In this document: one piece after another, positions 1 to 7,500 of the stretch
Numbering within the stretch: position 1 is the first letter of the stretch
Layout of the letters: the number at the start of each line of letters is the position of its first letter
The notes under the pieces: model-generated
Database searches by the model: none
What the model was told of the DNA's origin: nothing
Seen by the model: the letters and a program-made list of their open reading frames with translations, nothing else
Made by a program: the position numbers and the translations under genes
Virus record (IMG/VR): IMGVR_UViG_3300042090_000800
Coordinates: 1-25,127 of that record
Source of the DNA: a virus
Reading direction: 5' to 3' (one strand)
DNA: 25,127 nt

Positions 1-1
1 T

Positions 2-2404
2 GGAGGGACCGCCAACGCGATTACTTTGGCGTCAATCAACCCAATTACGACCCTCGCAGCAGGCACTCAGGCCGTTTTCAAAGCAGCCAATTCAACCACG
101 GCGACCGCACCGACAATTGCCCTTGATGGGTTAGCCGCGAAGGCTGTGCAGCAGGGCGGCCAGCCGTTGGTGCCAAACGCTATTCAGCCCGGGGCGAGCT
201 ATATTGTCGAATTCGATGGTACCTATTGGCAGTTGATCGGCGCGGTTGGCGGTAATCTGCTGAATGCCGTCAACGAGAACTATGTCAGCGGCGTAGCCTC
301 GGCGGCGACGGTAGACCTTGGCATCCAGACTGGGAATTATATCCAAATCACCGGAACCACGACCATTACCAGTTTTGGCTCGACAGGGCAGGCCGGACAG
401 CGGCGCACCATCGTTGCGGCAGGCGCGTTTACCATTACCAATAGCGCGAATATTCTCATCGGTGGCGGTAGCTATACGACCTCGGTGGGCGATGTGCTGA
501 CCTTCAATTATGAAGGTGCGGGAGTTTGGCGGCAAACCGGCGCAGCGTTGGCTTCGGGCGGCCCGCTGGTTGCCCCAGGCATTCGCACCGTTCAAATGGT
601 GGCAACCAGTACGACCCTTGCGGTCTATAATCTTTACGTTTCTTGCCAGATGACGGCCATCGGGCAGTCGGTAACGCTCCCTTCGGCAGTGAGCGGCGTT
701 CTCGGGGGGCCGGACTTCATCATTGACAATACCAAGGGCGCTTATCCGGTTGGTATTCGCAACAACGCAGGAACGCTTTTGGGGGCGGTGGCGGCGGGCG
801 GCCAAGCATTGGTTTCGCTGCAAGCAACCGGTACGCAAGCGGGCGTTTGGTCGATCACTGGTTCGGGCTTGGAGCCCGGCCTTATGACCTACGATACGAC
901 TTTGAGCCTGACCTATTCGACGCCTTCGGATGTCAACTGCGTCCTGAGCGCGAACCTCTCGATGCACTTTGTCACGCTGGCGAGCGGCGGCGTCGCGGCG
1001 TTCTTGCTCGACAACATCACCGAAGTCGCCACAACCCCAGTGACGATCACCGCAACGGCCAGCTCGCAAGTTTGCGCGGCTTTCCCGCTGACCGCGACTA
1101 CGGCCCTTGTCCTCTATGGCGCAAGCGCAACCGATAACCATGCCGTGGTGATTTCTGTCACCGGATCGGTCGGCTCTTATGGGCTATCGGTCGGCACGCC
1201 GCAGGCATTGACGGCTACCATGCAGGTCGGACAGCCTTGGAATTATATGCACTATGTCAACTATGCGCTGAGCAATCCTTTCGTGGCTACGCTGGTTGCG
1301 GGTTCTCTTTATCTGGCAGTCTATCAAGACACAACTTCGACGCAGCAAGTCTATGCGGTCGCAATTGGCGTAAGCGGAACTACCGTAACTATTGGAACGC
1401 CTTTAAGCCTTATTCAGAACGCCAATCTGTACGGTGAATATTTGGGCGTGTACCCAATTACGGCCTCGACGGCGACCGTAATTTACAACATTAACGGAAC
1501 GGTCGGCGCGGTGGTGGTCAGCGTGAGCGGGACCACTTGCTCAAAAGGAACTGCGGCCAACTCCCCCACTGGGTCATCGAACGCGAACGGCTTTCCGGCC
1601 TGCCAGCTTTCGAGCGGCACTATCGTCCTCGGCGTAGATGGCGGATCGGGATCAACCATTTCTTACGCAATCACGCTTTCGACCAGCGGCACGACCGTCA
1701 CTTGGGGCACTGCGCTGACCATTGAGAGTAGCATGGTCTCTTTTCAGGCAACGGGGGCCTCGGAGTGCGGTTGGACCGTCTCGGCCCCGCCGATGTTCCC
1801 GATCACCGCCACCACCTGTCACTACACCTACACCCCGGCAGGTTCCAACCCGTCGCGTAGCGTCGTTCTGACCAACAACAGCGGGACACTAACGGCGGGC
1901 ACGATCATGTTTGGGAACGTGCAAGACACCGGTACGCCTACAAATCAAGGGTACGGCATTGCTCTCCCGCCAACCGGAGGTAATACGGCCTATCTGTCTT
2001 TGAAACAAGGCGTGGCCGTTGCCAACGGCGTCGCCCCCTACATCATGCCATCGCAAATTTCGGGGACCACTATCACCTACGGTTCCGGTCGGGTGATGAA
2101 GGAGCTACCGAACGCCATCCCGTCTCAGGGCAGCGCCGCGATTTTATCGAACGGCGACTATGTGTTTGTGGGACAGCCCGGCGCTTCTGCGCCATCGCTT
2201 GCTGTCGTGCGAACCAACGGGGTGGCTGTCAATTTCCGGGGTACCATTTCCGTGCCCCCGCTTGAAGTCCCGGCATTTGTCTTTTCGTACACTCCCGCTG
2301 TTGCGGCAAACCGAGTGGCAATTTTTGGGCAGACTTATGACGGCACGGCGGGGAGCAAATCTGTGACGCAGCCGCGCCTGCTTAATGTGGAGATTGCGGC
2401 ATGA
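2..2404 (+). CDS. Tail fibre / receptor-binding-type protein, 5' end outside window
   Basis: The frame is open to the left edge. In-frame residues GGTANAIT come before the first possible start (a TTG at 26), so the true start is upstream and this is the C-terminal 800 or so residues. The first 75 residues (NAITLASINPIT, a GAKA/AVQQ-like stretch, then GASYIVEFDGTYWQLIG) match a domain often seen in phage tail fibres. From about base 880 on, the protein is almost entirely beta-type with recurring units that end in VSGTTVTIGTP-like strands (for example near 1370, 1520, 1690, 1880 and 2070), which suggests a beta-propeller or stacked beta domain. It lacks charged residues and is rich in Ala, Thr, Gly and Ser. 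The likely role is in the virion, at or near host recognition. The exact fold and receptor are unknown. It ends in an ATGA overlap with the next gene. Confidence 0.75.
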   Translation, partial: GGTANAITLASINPITTLAAGTQAVFKAANSTTATAPTIALDGLAAKAVQQGGQPLVPNAIQPGASYIVEFDGTYWQLIGAVGGNLLNAVNENYVSGVASAATVDLGIQTGNYIQITGTTTITSFGSTGQAGQRRTIVAAGAFTITNSANILIGGGSYTTSVGDVLTFNYEGAGVWRQTGAALASGGPLVAPGIRTVQMVATSTTLAVYNLYVSCQMTAIGQSVTLPSAVSGVLGGPDFIIDNTKGAYPVGIRNNAGTLLGAVAAGGQALVSLQATGTQAGVWSITGSGLEPGLMTYDTTLSLTYSTPSDVNCVLSANLSMHFVTLASGGVAAFLLDNITEVATTPVTITATASSQVCAAFPLTATTALVLYGASATDNHAVVISVTGSVGSYGLSVGTPQALTATMQVGQPWNYMHYVNYALSNPFVATLVAGSLYLAVYQDTTSTQQVYAVAIGVSGTTVTIGTPLSLIQNANLYGEYLGVYPITASTATVIYNINGTVGAVVVSVSGTTCSKGTAANSPTGSSNANGFPACQLSSGTIVLGVDGGSGSTISYAITLSTSGTTVTWGTALTIESSMVSFQATGASECGWTVSAPPMFPITATTCHYTYTPAGSNPSRSVVLTNNSGTLTAGTIMFGNVQDTGTPTNQGYGIALPPTGGNTAYLSLKQGVAVANGVAPYIMPSQISGTTITYGSGRVMKELPNAIPSQGSAAILSNGDYVFVGQPGASAPSLAVVRTNGVAVNFRGTISVPPLEVPAFVFSYTPAVAANRVAIFGQTYDGTAGSKSVTQPRLLNVEIAA

Positions 2405-2778
2405 CGACCATCATTCTGTCCGGCACGGCGGTACTCCAGACGTGCGATAGCGCGACGACCGACGCGGCGGGTGATGTCATCGCAATCATTGGCGGCAAAC
2501 CTGATTGCGTCTATCCGGCGGCATTAGGGGTGACAGCGGTCAATAGCGTCACCCTACCTTCGCCCTGGCCGGGAAATGGCTATACTTATTCGGGCGGTAT
2601 TTTTGTTCAAAAGCCACCAAATCCCGCGCAAATTTCCGTGCAGCAAGGATTGCAGGCACCCCTTATCACCGCGTCCTATAACGCTTCATTGCAGCGGCAA
2701 GCCGCTAAACTCGCCGCTAAGGGCAAGACTGCCCAAGCGACCGCCCTTTACCTTAAAGCCGCAGGAGTATTGTCATGA
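2401..2778 (+). CDS. Small protein following the tail fibre, possible fibre partner
   Basis: This 125-residue protein starts at an ATGA overlap with the fibre gene, so translation is probably coupled. The middle (NGYTYSGGIFVQKPPNPA) resembles the short WTYDGGTF-PP segment found in many tail-fibre-linked proteins. The last 40 residues are Ala/Lys/Gln-rich and likely helical. No catalytic motif is visible. Its position suggests a fibre assembly or attachment role, which is inference only. The next gene again starts in an ATGA overlap. Confidence 0.6.
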   Translation: MTTIILSGTAVLQTCDSATTDAAGDVIAIIGGKPDCVYPAALGVTAVNSVTLPSPWPGNGYTYSGGIFVQKPPNPAQISVQQGLQAPLITASYNASLQRQAAKLAAKGKTAQATALYLKAAGVLS

Positions 2779-3080
2779 GCGCCCTTATCGTCAACGGGGC
2801 CACCCCGCTCGGTGGTATGTCTAATTCGATGGTTGAGAATTTCTTTCAGCTCGACCAGCAAATTAGTCGTCTTGCCGGGGCCGTGGCCGATGCCGCCAGC
2901 GGCTTCACCGGAACGGCGGGGACCGAGTATGAAACCGGCTCCAATTTCGGTGTGGTGCCGAACGCGACGCCGGGGGCGCAGGGCACCGTCTTCGCCTATC
3001 AGATCAACACCATTGCCCCGGCTTGGGCGACGTTCAGGGCGGCGGTTCTCGCCGCGATGACGCAGCTCGACAACGGCTAA
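2775..3080 (+). CDS. Hypothetical small phage protein (101 aa)
   Basis: The ATG overlaps the previous stop (ATGA), with an AGGAG ribosome site about 8 bases upstream. The N-terminal half (MVENFFQLDQQISRLAGAV) looks like an amphipathic helix, and the middle is Gly/Thr-rich. I do not recognise a family. It lies between fibre genes and the lysis cassette, so either a structural or a lysis accessory role is possible. Confidence 0.55.
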   Translation: MSALIVNGATPLGGMSNSMVENFFQLDQQISRLAGAVADAASGFTGTAGTEYETGSNFGVVPNATPGAQGTVFAYQINTIAPAWATFRAAVLAAMTQLDNG

Positions 3081-3096
3081 GACGGAAGACCGGATT

Positions 3097-3372
3097 ATGG
3101 CGGCTGAGCTGACGACTTGGGAAATTCTTACCGGCATCTTCATGCCCATTGCCGCCGGGGCTTTTGGCTTGGTATGGAAACGGCAGGAGAAGGTGGTGGA
3201 CACCAACGAAGCGCACCATGACGAGTTGTGGGAAGCGATCAACGAGCAGCGCAACGGGCTGGCCGCGCACCGGGAAGCTACTGCCAAGGATTACATCACC
3301 AAAGTCGATTTCAACCGCCTGGAGGCAAAGATTGACAGACTAGGCGACATTCTACGGGAGAGCAGAGAATGA
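3097..3372 (+). CDS. Membrane-anchored coiled-coil protein, possible spanin/holin accessory
   Basis: This 91-residue protein has one hydrophobic segment at about residues 9-27 (ILTGIFMPIAAGAFGLVW) followed by a charged, heptad-like helical region to the end (residues 30-91, rich in Glu, Arg, Lys and Asp). One membrane helix plus a coiled coil just before the endolysin is the architecture of inner-membrane spanin (Rz-like) or holin-accessory proteins. The small lipoprotein three genes downstream could be an outer-membrane partner. The family is not certain. It ends in an ATGA overlap with the endolysin gene. Confidence 0.6.
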   Translation: MAAELTTWEILTGIFMPIAAGAFGLVWKRQEKVVDTNEAHHDELWEAINEQRNGLAAHREATAKDYITKVDFNRLEAKIDRLGDILRESRE

Positions 3373-4037
3373 GCAGGGGACAGGACTTTCTTGACAGCGT
3401 GATCGTGCCAGCGCTCGACGCGCTGATGCTCGACAGCGTTGTGGCGCGGCAATTGCTGCTTGGCACCGCCATGCAGGAAAGCGGCTTGCGCGACATCAAC
3501 CAGATCGGCGGCGGCCCGGCCAAGGGGCCGTTTGAGATTGAAGACGCTACCCGCGCCGACATCACCCATTGGGCGACGGTGCGCCATCCCGAGTGGGCTG
3601 AAGCGCTGGAGCGCCTAGAAGGCGACATCAAGGACGCGGCGACCGCCCGGCTGCTCTATGAGCGTGCCCCCGGCACCATCGGCACGACGCCCGAGGAACA
3701 GGCCGCTTACTACAAGCAGTGGTACAACACGCCGCGAGGCGCGGCCACCGTCGCCGAGTATCTGGCGAATTGGAAAGTCGTTTCCGAGGGGGTGGTCTTC
3801 GATCTCCTCCCTTTGGAGCAAGCAGCCCTCCCAGCCTCGCCGCCGAGCCCGACGCCGTTGCCGGTGTTGCAGCCGGTGGAGACGGGAGCGGTCCTGTCGA
3901 ACCTGGACGAGCCGGTGACGGAGATAGTGGACCACGGCCTGCTGCCGGAGCCGGTGACGACCGTGGAGGATCAGGGCGGCCTGACGGTCACGGTGATGGA
4001 CCTCGGCCCGGCCCCCGCACCGGAGCAACCGGCGTGA
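3369..4037 (+). CDS. Lysozyme-like endolysin (peptidoglycan hydrolase)
   Basis: Residues about 20-140 carry the lysozyme/transglycosylase pattern of phage endolysins: AMQESGLR with probable catalytic Glu37, followed by QIGGGPAKGPFEIE (residues 47-59), which corresponds to the G-P-A-x-G-x-x-Q/E substrate-cleft motif. The protein would cut the glycan strands of the cell wall at lysis. There is no signal peptide, so export would need a holin, and a holin-like gene follows at once (GTGA overlap). The last 75 residues are a Pro/Val-rich, acidic, probably disordered tail with a loose repeat (EPVTEIVDHGLLPEPVTTVED), unusual for a small endolysin. A virion-associated wall hydrolase is the main alternative, but the lysis-gene neighbours favour endolysin. 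Confidence 0.72.
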   Translation: MSRGQDFLDSVIVPALDALMLDSVVARQLLLGTAMQESGLRDINQIGGGPAKGPFEIEDATRADITHWATVRHPEWAEALERLEGDIKDAATARLLYERAPGTIGTTPEEQAAYYKQWYNTPRGAATVAEYLANWKVVSEGVVFDLLPLEQAALPASPPSPTPLPVLQPVETGAVLSNLDEPVTEIVDHGLLPEPVTTVEDQGGLTVTVMDLGPAPAPEQPA

Positions 4038-4216
4038 GCGCGTGGCTTCTGGCGCGACTGGATGAACCGTCAACTAAGGCGGCCCTCTATTTCGCCATAG
4101 GCCACACGGCGGCGCTGGTCGCCGGTCCCGGCCCGATCAATTGGCACGCCCTTGGGGCTGTCCTCCTGCTGGCTCTCCAGCAGGCCATTACTGCTGACAA
4201 AGGAGCAACAGCATGA
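4034..4216 (+). CDS. Small holin-like membrane protein (GTG start)
   Basis: This 60-residue protein starts with GTG in a GTGA overlap with the endolysin stop and ends in an ATGA overlap with the lipoprotein gene, which fixes both ends. The same frame stays open far upstream, but that part only shadows the endolysin. Two hydrophobic stretches (ALYFAIGHTAALVAG and LGAVLLLALQQAITA) separated by a Pro-Gly turn suggest a two-helix membrane protein with a short charged C-terminus. Size, topology and position between endolysin and lipoprotein fit a holin that releases the endolysin. No specific holin family was recognised. Confidence 0.6.
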   Translation: MSAWLLARLDEPSTKAALYFAIGHTAALVAGPGPINWHALGAVLLLALQQAITADKGATA

Positions 4217-4419
4217 ACCGTGGAGCTATCTGTGCGATGCTGGCGGTGCTTACGCTATCCGGCTGTGCCGGGACATCCGTTACCGATGCCGCGAACGCGC
4301 TCAAGGACGATAAGACGAATGTTTGTGTTGTCGTTCACAACGCTTTCCCCCCCTTTGCCAACGACTTTACTATGATCCGTATGGGCGACCCTACGGGCAC
4401 AGCCCCGACTTGCAAATGA
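4213..4419 (+). CDS. Small lipoprotein, possible outer-membrane spanin (Rz1-like)
   Basis: This 68-residue protein has a lipoprotein signal: short basic N-terminus, hydrophobic core, and the lipobox L15-S-G-C18. After processing only about 50 residues would remain, ending in a Pro/Thr-containing segment with two more cysteines. A short lipoprotein next to an endolysin and holin is typical for the outer-membrane part of a two-component spanin. It is not as proline-rich as classic Rz1, so other lipoprotein roles (for example superinfection exclusion) remain possible. It starts and ends in ATGA overlaps. Confidence 0.6.
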   Translation: MNRGAICAMLAVLTLSGCAGTSVTDAANALKDDKTNVCVVVHNAFPPFANDFTMIRMGDPTGTAPTCK

Positions 4420-5153
4420 CCGACAACCAAATCCTGCTTCGCTTGGCGAAGCTTTCCGCAGCGGCCTATCTGATGGCCGAGACGGACGTGAAGGCGGCGG
4501 TGGAGGCATTGGATTACACCTATGTTGCCCGCGTGGCGTCGGATGAATGTGTGGCGATCATCGCCTCGGAAGAGGTTGATGGCGTGCCGGAGGCAGCGGT
4601 GTGCTTCCAGGGCACGCGCTTCGCGCAGAATACCGACCCCCAAGAGATTTGGGACGATCTGGACGATGGCACCATTGACCTCGGCCCCGAGGGGCAAGTG
4701 CATAAGGGCTTCTATGCGCCGATGTACGCCATTTGGCCGGATATCCTCGCCGCGTTGCCGGTCGGCTGCACCATCATCACCTTCACCGGGCACAGCCTCG
4801 GGGGCGTGCGGGCTAACCTTGCGCAGCGGCTCGGCCATGACGCGGGCTATTCCGTCGCCGCCGTCAGCTTCGGCGCTCCCAAGGGAGCCAACAAAGCCTT
4901 TTGGGACGCGCTCGGCATCAACCCGGTGCGGGTGGTGAACCGGCACGATTTCGCGCCCTTGTGGCCGCTCGCGGATATGCGCTGGTCGCAGCCGGAGCCG
5001 ATGACGTGGCTCAACAAGACGGGCTCAATGGAAATGGTCATCGGCTGGCGGGGAATATTGCCGTCCATCGGCGACCACGACATTGACAAGTATATCGCCT
5101 CGCTGGAGGGGATTATCGGGGCAAATCTGGACAGCGCGGCAGCGATGATTTAG
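4416..5153 (+). CDS. Class-3 lipase-like alpha/beta hydrolase
   Basis: The ATG at 4416 sits in an ATGA overlap with the lipoprotein stop; the same frame is open from 4323, but that part only shadows the lipoprotein. The 245-residue protein has the lipase class 3 layout: an N-terminal helical part, a strand with AAVCFQGT (residues 60-67), KGFY (97-100), the nucleophile elbow GHSLGG with Ser127 (125-130), VSFGAPKGAN (150-159), the probable acid Asp178 in NRHDFAP, and the probable His221 in IGDHDID. All three catalytic residues are in place. No signal peptide is visible. Inside a lysis cassette it may attack membrane or envelope lipids at the end of infection, comparable in idea to mycobacteriophage LysB esterases. 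That role is inference. Confidence 0.75.
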   Translation: MTDNQILLRLAKLSAAAYLMAETDVKAAVEALDYTYVARVASDECVAIIASEEVDGVPEAAVCFQGTRFAQNTDPQEIWDDLDDGTIDLGPEGQVHKGFYAPMYAIWPDILAALPVGCTIITFTGHSLGGVRANLAQRLGHDAGYSVAAVSFGAPKGANKAFWDALGINPVRVVNRHDFAPLWPLADMRWSQPEPMTWLNKTGSMEMVIGWRGILPSIGDHDIDKYIASLEGIIGANLDSAAAMI

Positions 5154-5179
5154 ATTGCAGCAGGCAAACGCCTAACTTT

Positions 5180-5185
5180 GGAGGG
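5180..5185 (+). promoter_or_regulatory. Shine-Dalgarno site that decides the start at 5190
   Basis: GGAGGG lies 4 bases before the ATG at 5190. It rules out the in-frame TTG at 5178, which overlaps this site, and places a clean signal peptide at the N-terminus. Confidence 0.7.
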
Positions 5186-5189
5186 TACT

Positions 5190-6389
5190 ATGCGTAAATT
5201 TTCCGCTCTCGTTGCGGCGTTTGCTATGGTTGCGAACACCGCTTTTGCTGCCAGCGTGCCGCAGGTAACGCTCGGCCAGTCTTCCTTGCCCGGCGATCTG
5301 CCGGATGTGAACCTCGCCATCACCAACGTCAATAATGCCGTCACGCCGCAGAGCATGGCGACCTTCTCGGCGTGGCGCAATTACGTCGATAACGGCGAGT
5401 TTGCCGTGCAGCAACGCGGCACCGCCGCGACGGCGGGCGGCACGACCGGCGCACCCGTTTATGTGCCGGATCGTTGGGCCGTTTCGACCAACGTGACTTC
5501 GGGCGCGGGCTACGGTCAGATCATCACCGGCACCCCGTCGCCGGTTACGGGCTCGGCGCAGAGCTTCAAAGTTTATCGCAACTCGGGCGCATTGACCCAG
5601 CCGGTTTGCACCATACACGAAGTCCCGACCTCGGAAAGTCAGGACTTGCAGGGCCAGCCGGTCACGCTGTCGTTCTATGCCCAGGCTCTCAGCGGCTTGG
5701 CGGCGGATAACGGCAATGTCATCAACGCCTATATCATCTATGGCACCGGCACCGATCAGGGATTGGGCACGCTGACCGCCTCCCCGGCGATCACCCCGGC
5801 CTGGACCGGCATCAACAGCTCCATCACGGCGGCTTACACCTTGTCGGCCTCCACCTGGAACCGTTACACCCTGACTGGCTCCATTCCGACCACCGCCAAC
5901 GAAATTGGCGTCGAAATCTGCTTCACCCCAACCGCGACGGGTGCCGGATCGACGGATGGCTTCGCTCTTGCCGATGTCCAGCTTGAACAAGGCACCACGG
6001 CTTCGGCTTTTGAGTACCGTCCTTACGGTATCGAGCTGGCGAAATATCAGCGGTATTATGTCCAGGTCGCCGATCTGGCCGCTACCTACACCTTCCCGTC
6101 CGTCTGCAACGTAGTGACGGCCAACACCACCGTCCGGTGCAGCTACATCCTGCCGGTCACGATGCGGGCCACCCCGACCACCACCGTTTCGACGGCTACC
6201 AGCTTCGGTATCTGGCTGACGGCGGGCACGGCGGGCACCTGCACCACCTTGGCGGCCACGGCCTCGGCGAGTACGCCAAATGCCGCTGCGCTGACTTGCA
6301 CGACCGGCGGCACCATCGCCCTCGGCACCGGGACCGCGCTAATCGGCGGGGGTACGGCGGGCACGCTCGGTATCTCGGCTGACTTCTAA
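5190..6389 (+). CDS. Virion-type protein with carbohydrate-binding-like domain and signal peptide
   Basis: The 399-residue protein begins with a Sec-type signal peptide: MRK, a hydrophobic core, then AFA before Ala21, a good signal peptidase I site. The mature part starts with a short helical region and then a pattern common in phage tail or minor structural proteins: NYVDNGEFAVQQRGT, VPDRWAV, a jelly-roll-like beta region with TLSFYAQAL and STWNRYTLTGSIP, DVQLEQGTTASAFEYRPYG, and then ELAKYQRYYVQ. This resembles carbohydrate-binding modules in tail proteins. The C-terminal 100 residues are Ala/Thr/Gly-rich beta sequence. A secreted form of a virion-type protein is unusual; it could act outside the cell or on the host surface. 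A strong hairpin terminator follows directly. Confidence 0.65.
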   Translation: MRKFSALVAAFAMVANTAFAASVPQVTLGQSSLPGDLPDVNLAITNVNNAVTPQSMATFSAWRNYVDNGEFAVQQRGTAATAGGTTGAPVYVPDRWAVSTNVTSGAGYGQIITGTPSPVTGSAQSFKVYRNSGALTQPVCTIHEVPTSESQDLQGQPVTLSFYAQALSGLAADNGNVINAYIIYGTGTDQGLGTLTASPAITPAWTGINSSITAAYTLSASTWNRYTLTGSIPTTANEIGVEICFTPTATGAGSTDGFALADVQLEQGTTASAFEYRPYGIELAKYQRYYVQVADLAATYTFPSVCNVVTANTTVRCSYILPVTMRATPTTTVSTATSFGIWLTAGTAGTCTTLAATASASTPNAAALTCTTGGTIALGTGTALIGGGTAGTLGISADF

Positions 6390-6391
6390 AT

Positions 6392-6422
6392 GAGAAGGGG
6401 GCTTCGGCCCCCTTCTCTTCTT
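6392..6422 (+). terminator. Intrinsic terminator, C(UUCG)G hairpin
   Basis: A perfect 11-base-pair stem (GAGAAGGGGGC at 6392-6402, matching arm at 6407-6417) closes a TTCG tetraloop and is followed by TTCTT. The very stable C(UUCG)G loop and its place 3 bases after a stop codon support a Rho-independent terminator. The T-tract is short, so read-through to the next gene is likely. Confidence 0.8.
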
Positions 6423-6432
6423 GGAGAGATAG

Positions 6433-7497
6433 ATGCCCCCATTTATCGTTTATGCTCTCCCGCGCAGCCGCACCGCTTGGGCGGCCAAATTTCTTTCTTA
6501 CCGGGACTGGTATTGCGGCCATGACGAGCTGCAACACATGCGCAGCCTGGACGACATTCGCGCTTGGTTCACCCAGCCCAACACCGGCACCGTCGAGACT
6601 GCCGCCGCGCCTTTCTGGCGGCTGGCGCGAACCTATTGCCCCGAGGCGGGGGTGGCAATTATCCGCCGCCCGATCCCCGAAGTAGTGGACAGCCTGCGCC
6701 GCGCTGGCGTGCCCGGCGACACGGCGCTGCTGACTAGGGCGATGGAAGTACACGCCCGCAAGCTGGACCAGATCGAACGGCGCATTCCCGACGCTCTCAC
6801 CATCACCTTTGACGAGCTGCGTGGTGAGGACGCTTGCGCCCGACTGTTCGCCCATTGCCTGCCCTATGCGCCCGATCCGGCTTGGTGGGAAAAGCTGGCT
6901 GACGAGAATGTGCAGATCAACATGGCCGCGCTGCTGCGCTATGTCGCCGCCTACAAGCCGCAGCTCGACAAGCTGGCGGGCATGGCGAAGCAAACCATTC
7001 TGTCCGGTTTAGCGGTGCGCCAGATCGCCGGGGCCGAGGGGCTAGTGATCGCCGCCGAGCCCTTTGAGGACTTTTACCGCGACAGCGGCAAGCTGTTTGC
7101 CGAGCATCTTGTGGAAGTCGGCGAAGCGCCGGACGCTTATTCGACCAAGAATTTGCCGCTCATGCGGGTGCTGGAAAAGCTCGGGGGGCTCCAGGTGGTG
7201 ACGGCGCGATGCAATGGCCGTGTTTTCGGCTATCTCATGTCGCTGATTGGTCCATCGCTGGAGCGCGAGGATATCAAGGTCGCCATGCATACCACATTCT
7301 TTGCTTCGCCTGACTTTCCGGGGCTTGGGTTGAAACTTCAACGGGCTTCCATTAGGATGTTGAAGGAGCGCGGGGTTTCCGAAGTCCTGTTGCGTGCCGG
7401 GCCGCGAGGCAGTGGCCCCCGGATGTCGGCACTCTATCGTCGCTGCGGGGCGGTCCCGGATGGCGAGCTGTTCAAGATTGCGTTTGAGGGAGACTAG
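6433..7497 (+). CDS. Sulfotransferase-like / GNAT acetyltransferase fusion
   Basis: GGAGAG upstream supports this start. The N-terminal half (residues 1-180) resembles phage sulfotransferase-family proteins: FIVYALPRSRTAWAA (P-loop-like 5'-phosphosulfate site at residues 10-17) and AIIRRPIPEVVDSL (residues 76-88, the 3'-phosphate-type Arg/Ser site). The C-terminal part (about 250-354) has a GNAT pattern: a strand VVTARCNGRVFGYLMSL, then FPGLGLKLQRASIRMLKERG (acetyl-CoA loop and helix, residues 295-314), then LYRRCGAV near the end. The combination suggests group transfer by two chemistries or one active and one structural domain. Substrates are unknown. It lies just before genes for probable internal virion proteins, so its product could be packaged or could modify capsid or host surface. 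Confidence 0.65.
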   Translation: MPPFIVYALPRSRTAWAAKFLSYRDWYCGHDELQHMRSLDDIRAWFTQPNTGTVETAAAPFWRLARTYCPEAGVAIIRRPIPEVVDSLRRAGVPGDTALLTRAMEVHARKLDQIERRIPDALTITFDELRGEDACARLFAHCLPYAPDPAWWEKLADENVQINMAALLRYVAAYKPQLDKLAGMAKQTILSGLAVRQIAGAEGLVIAAEPFEDFYRDSGKLFAEHLVEVGEAPDAYSTKNLPLMRVLEKLGGLQVVTARCNGRVFGYLMSLIGPSLEREDIKVAMHTTFFASPDFPGLGLKLQRASIRMLKERGVSEVLLRAGPRGSGPRMSALYRRCGAVPDGELFKIAFEGD

Positions 7498-7500
7498 GCT

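Noticed and set aside
131-1141. Open frame of 336 codons on the minus strand opposite the tail-fibre gene
   Set aside because: Arg/Ala/Gly-rich shadow without motifs; the plus-strand frame continues through the whole region with fibre-type sequence.
5160-5178. Small inverted repeat AGGC...GCCT before the signal-peptide gene
   Set aside because: Only 4 base pairs with no T-tract; too weak for a terminator call.
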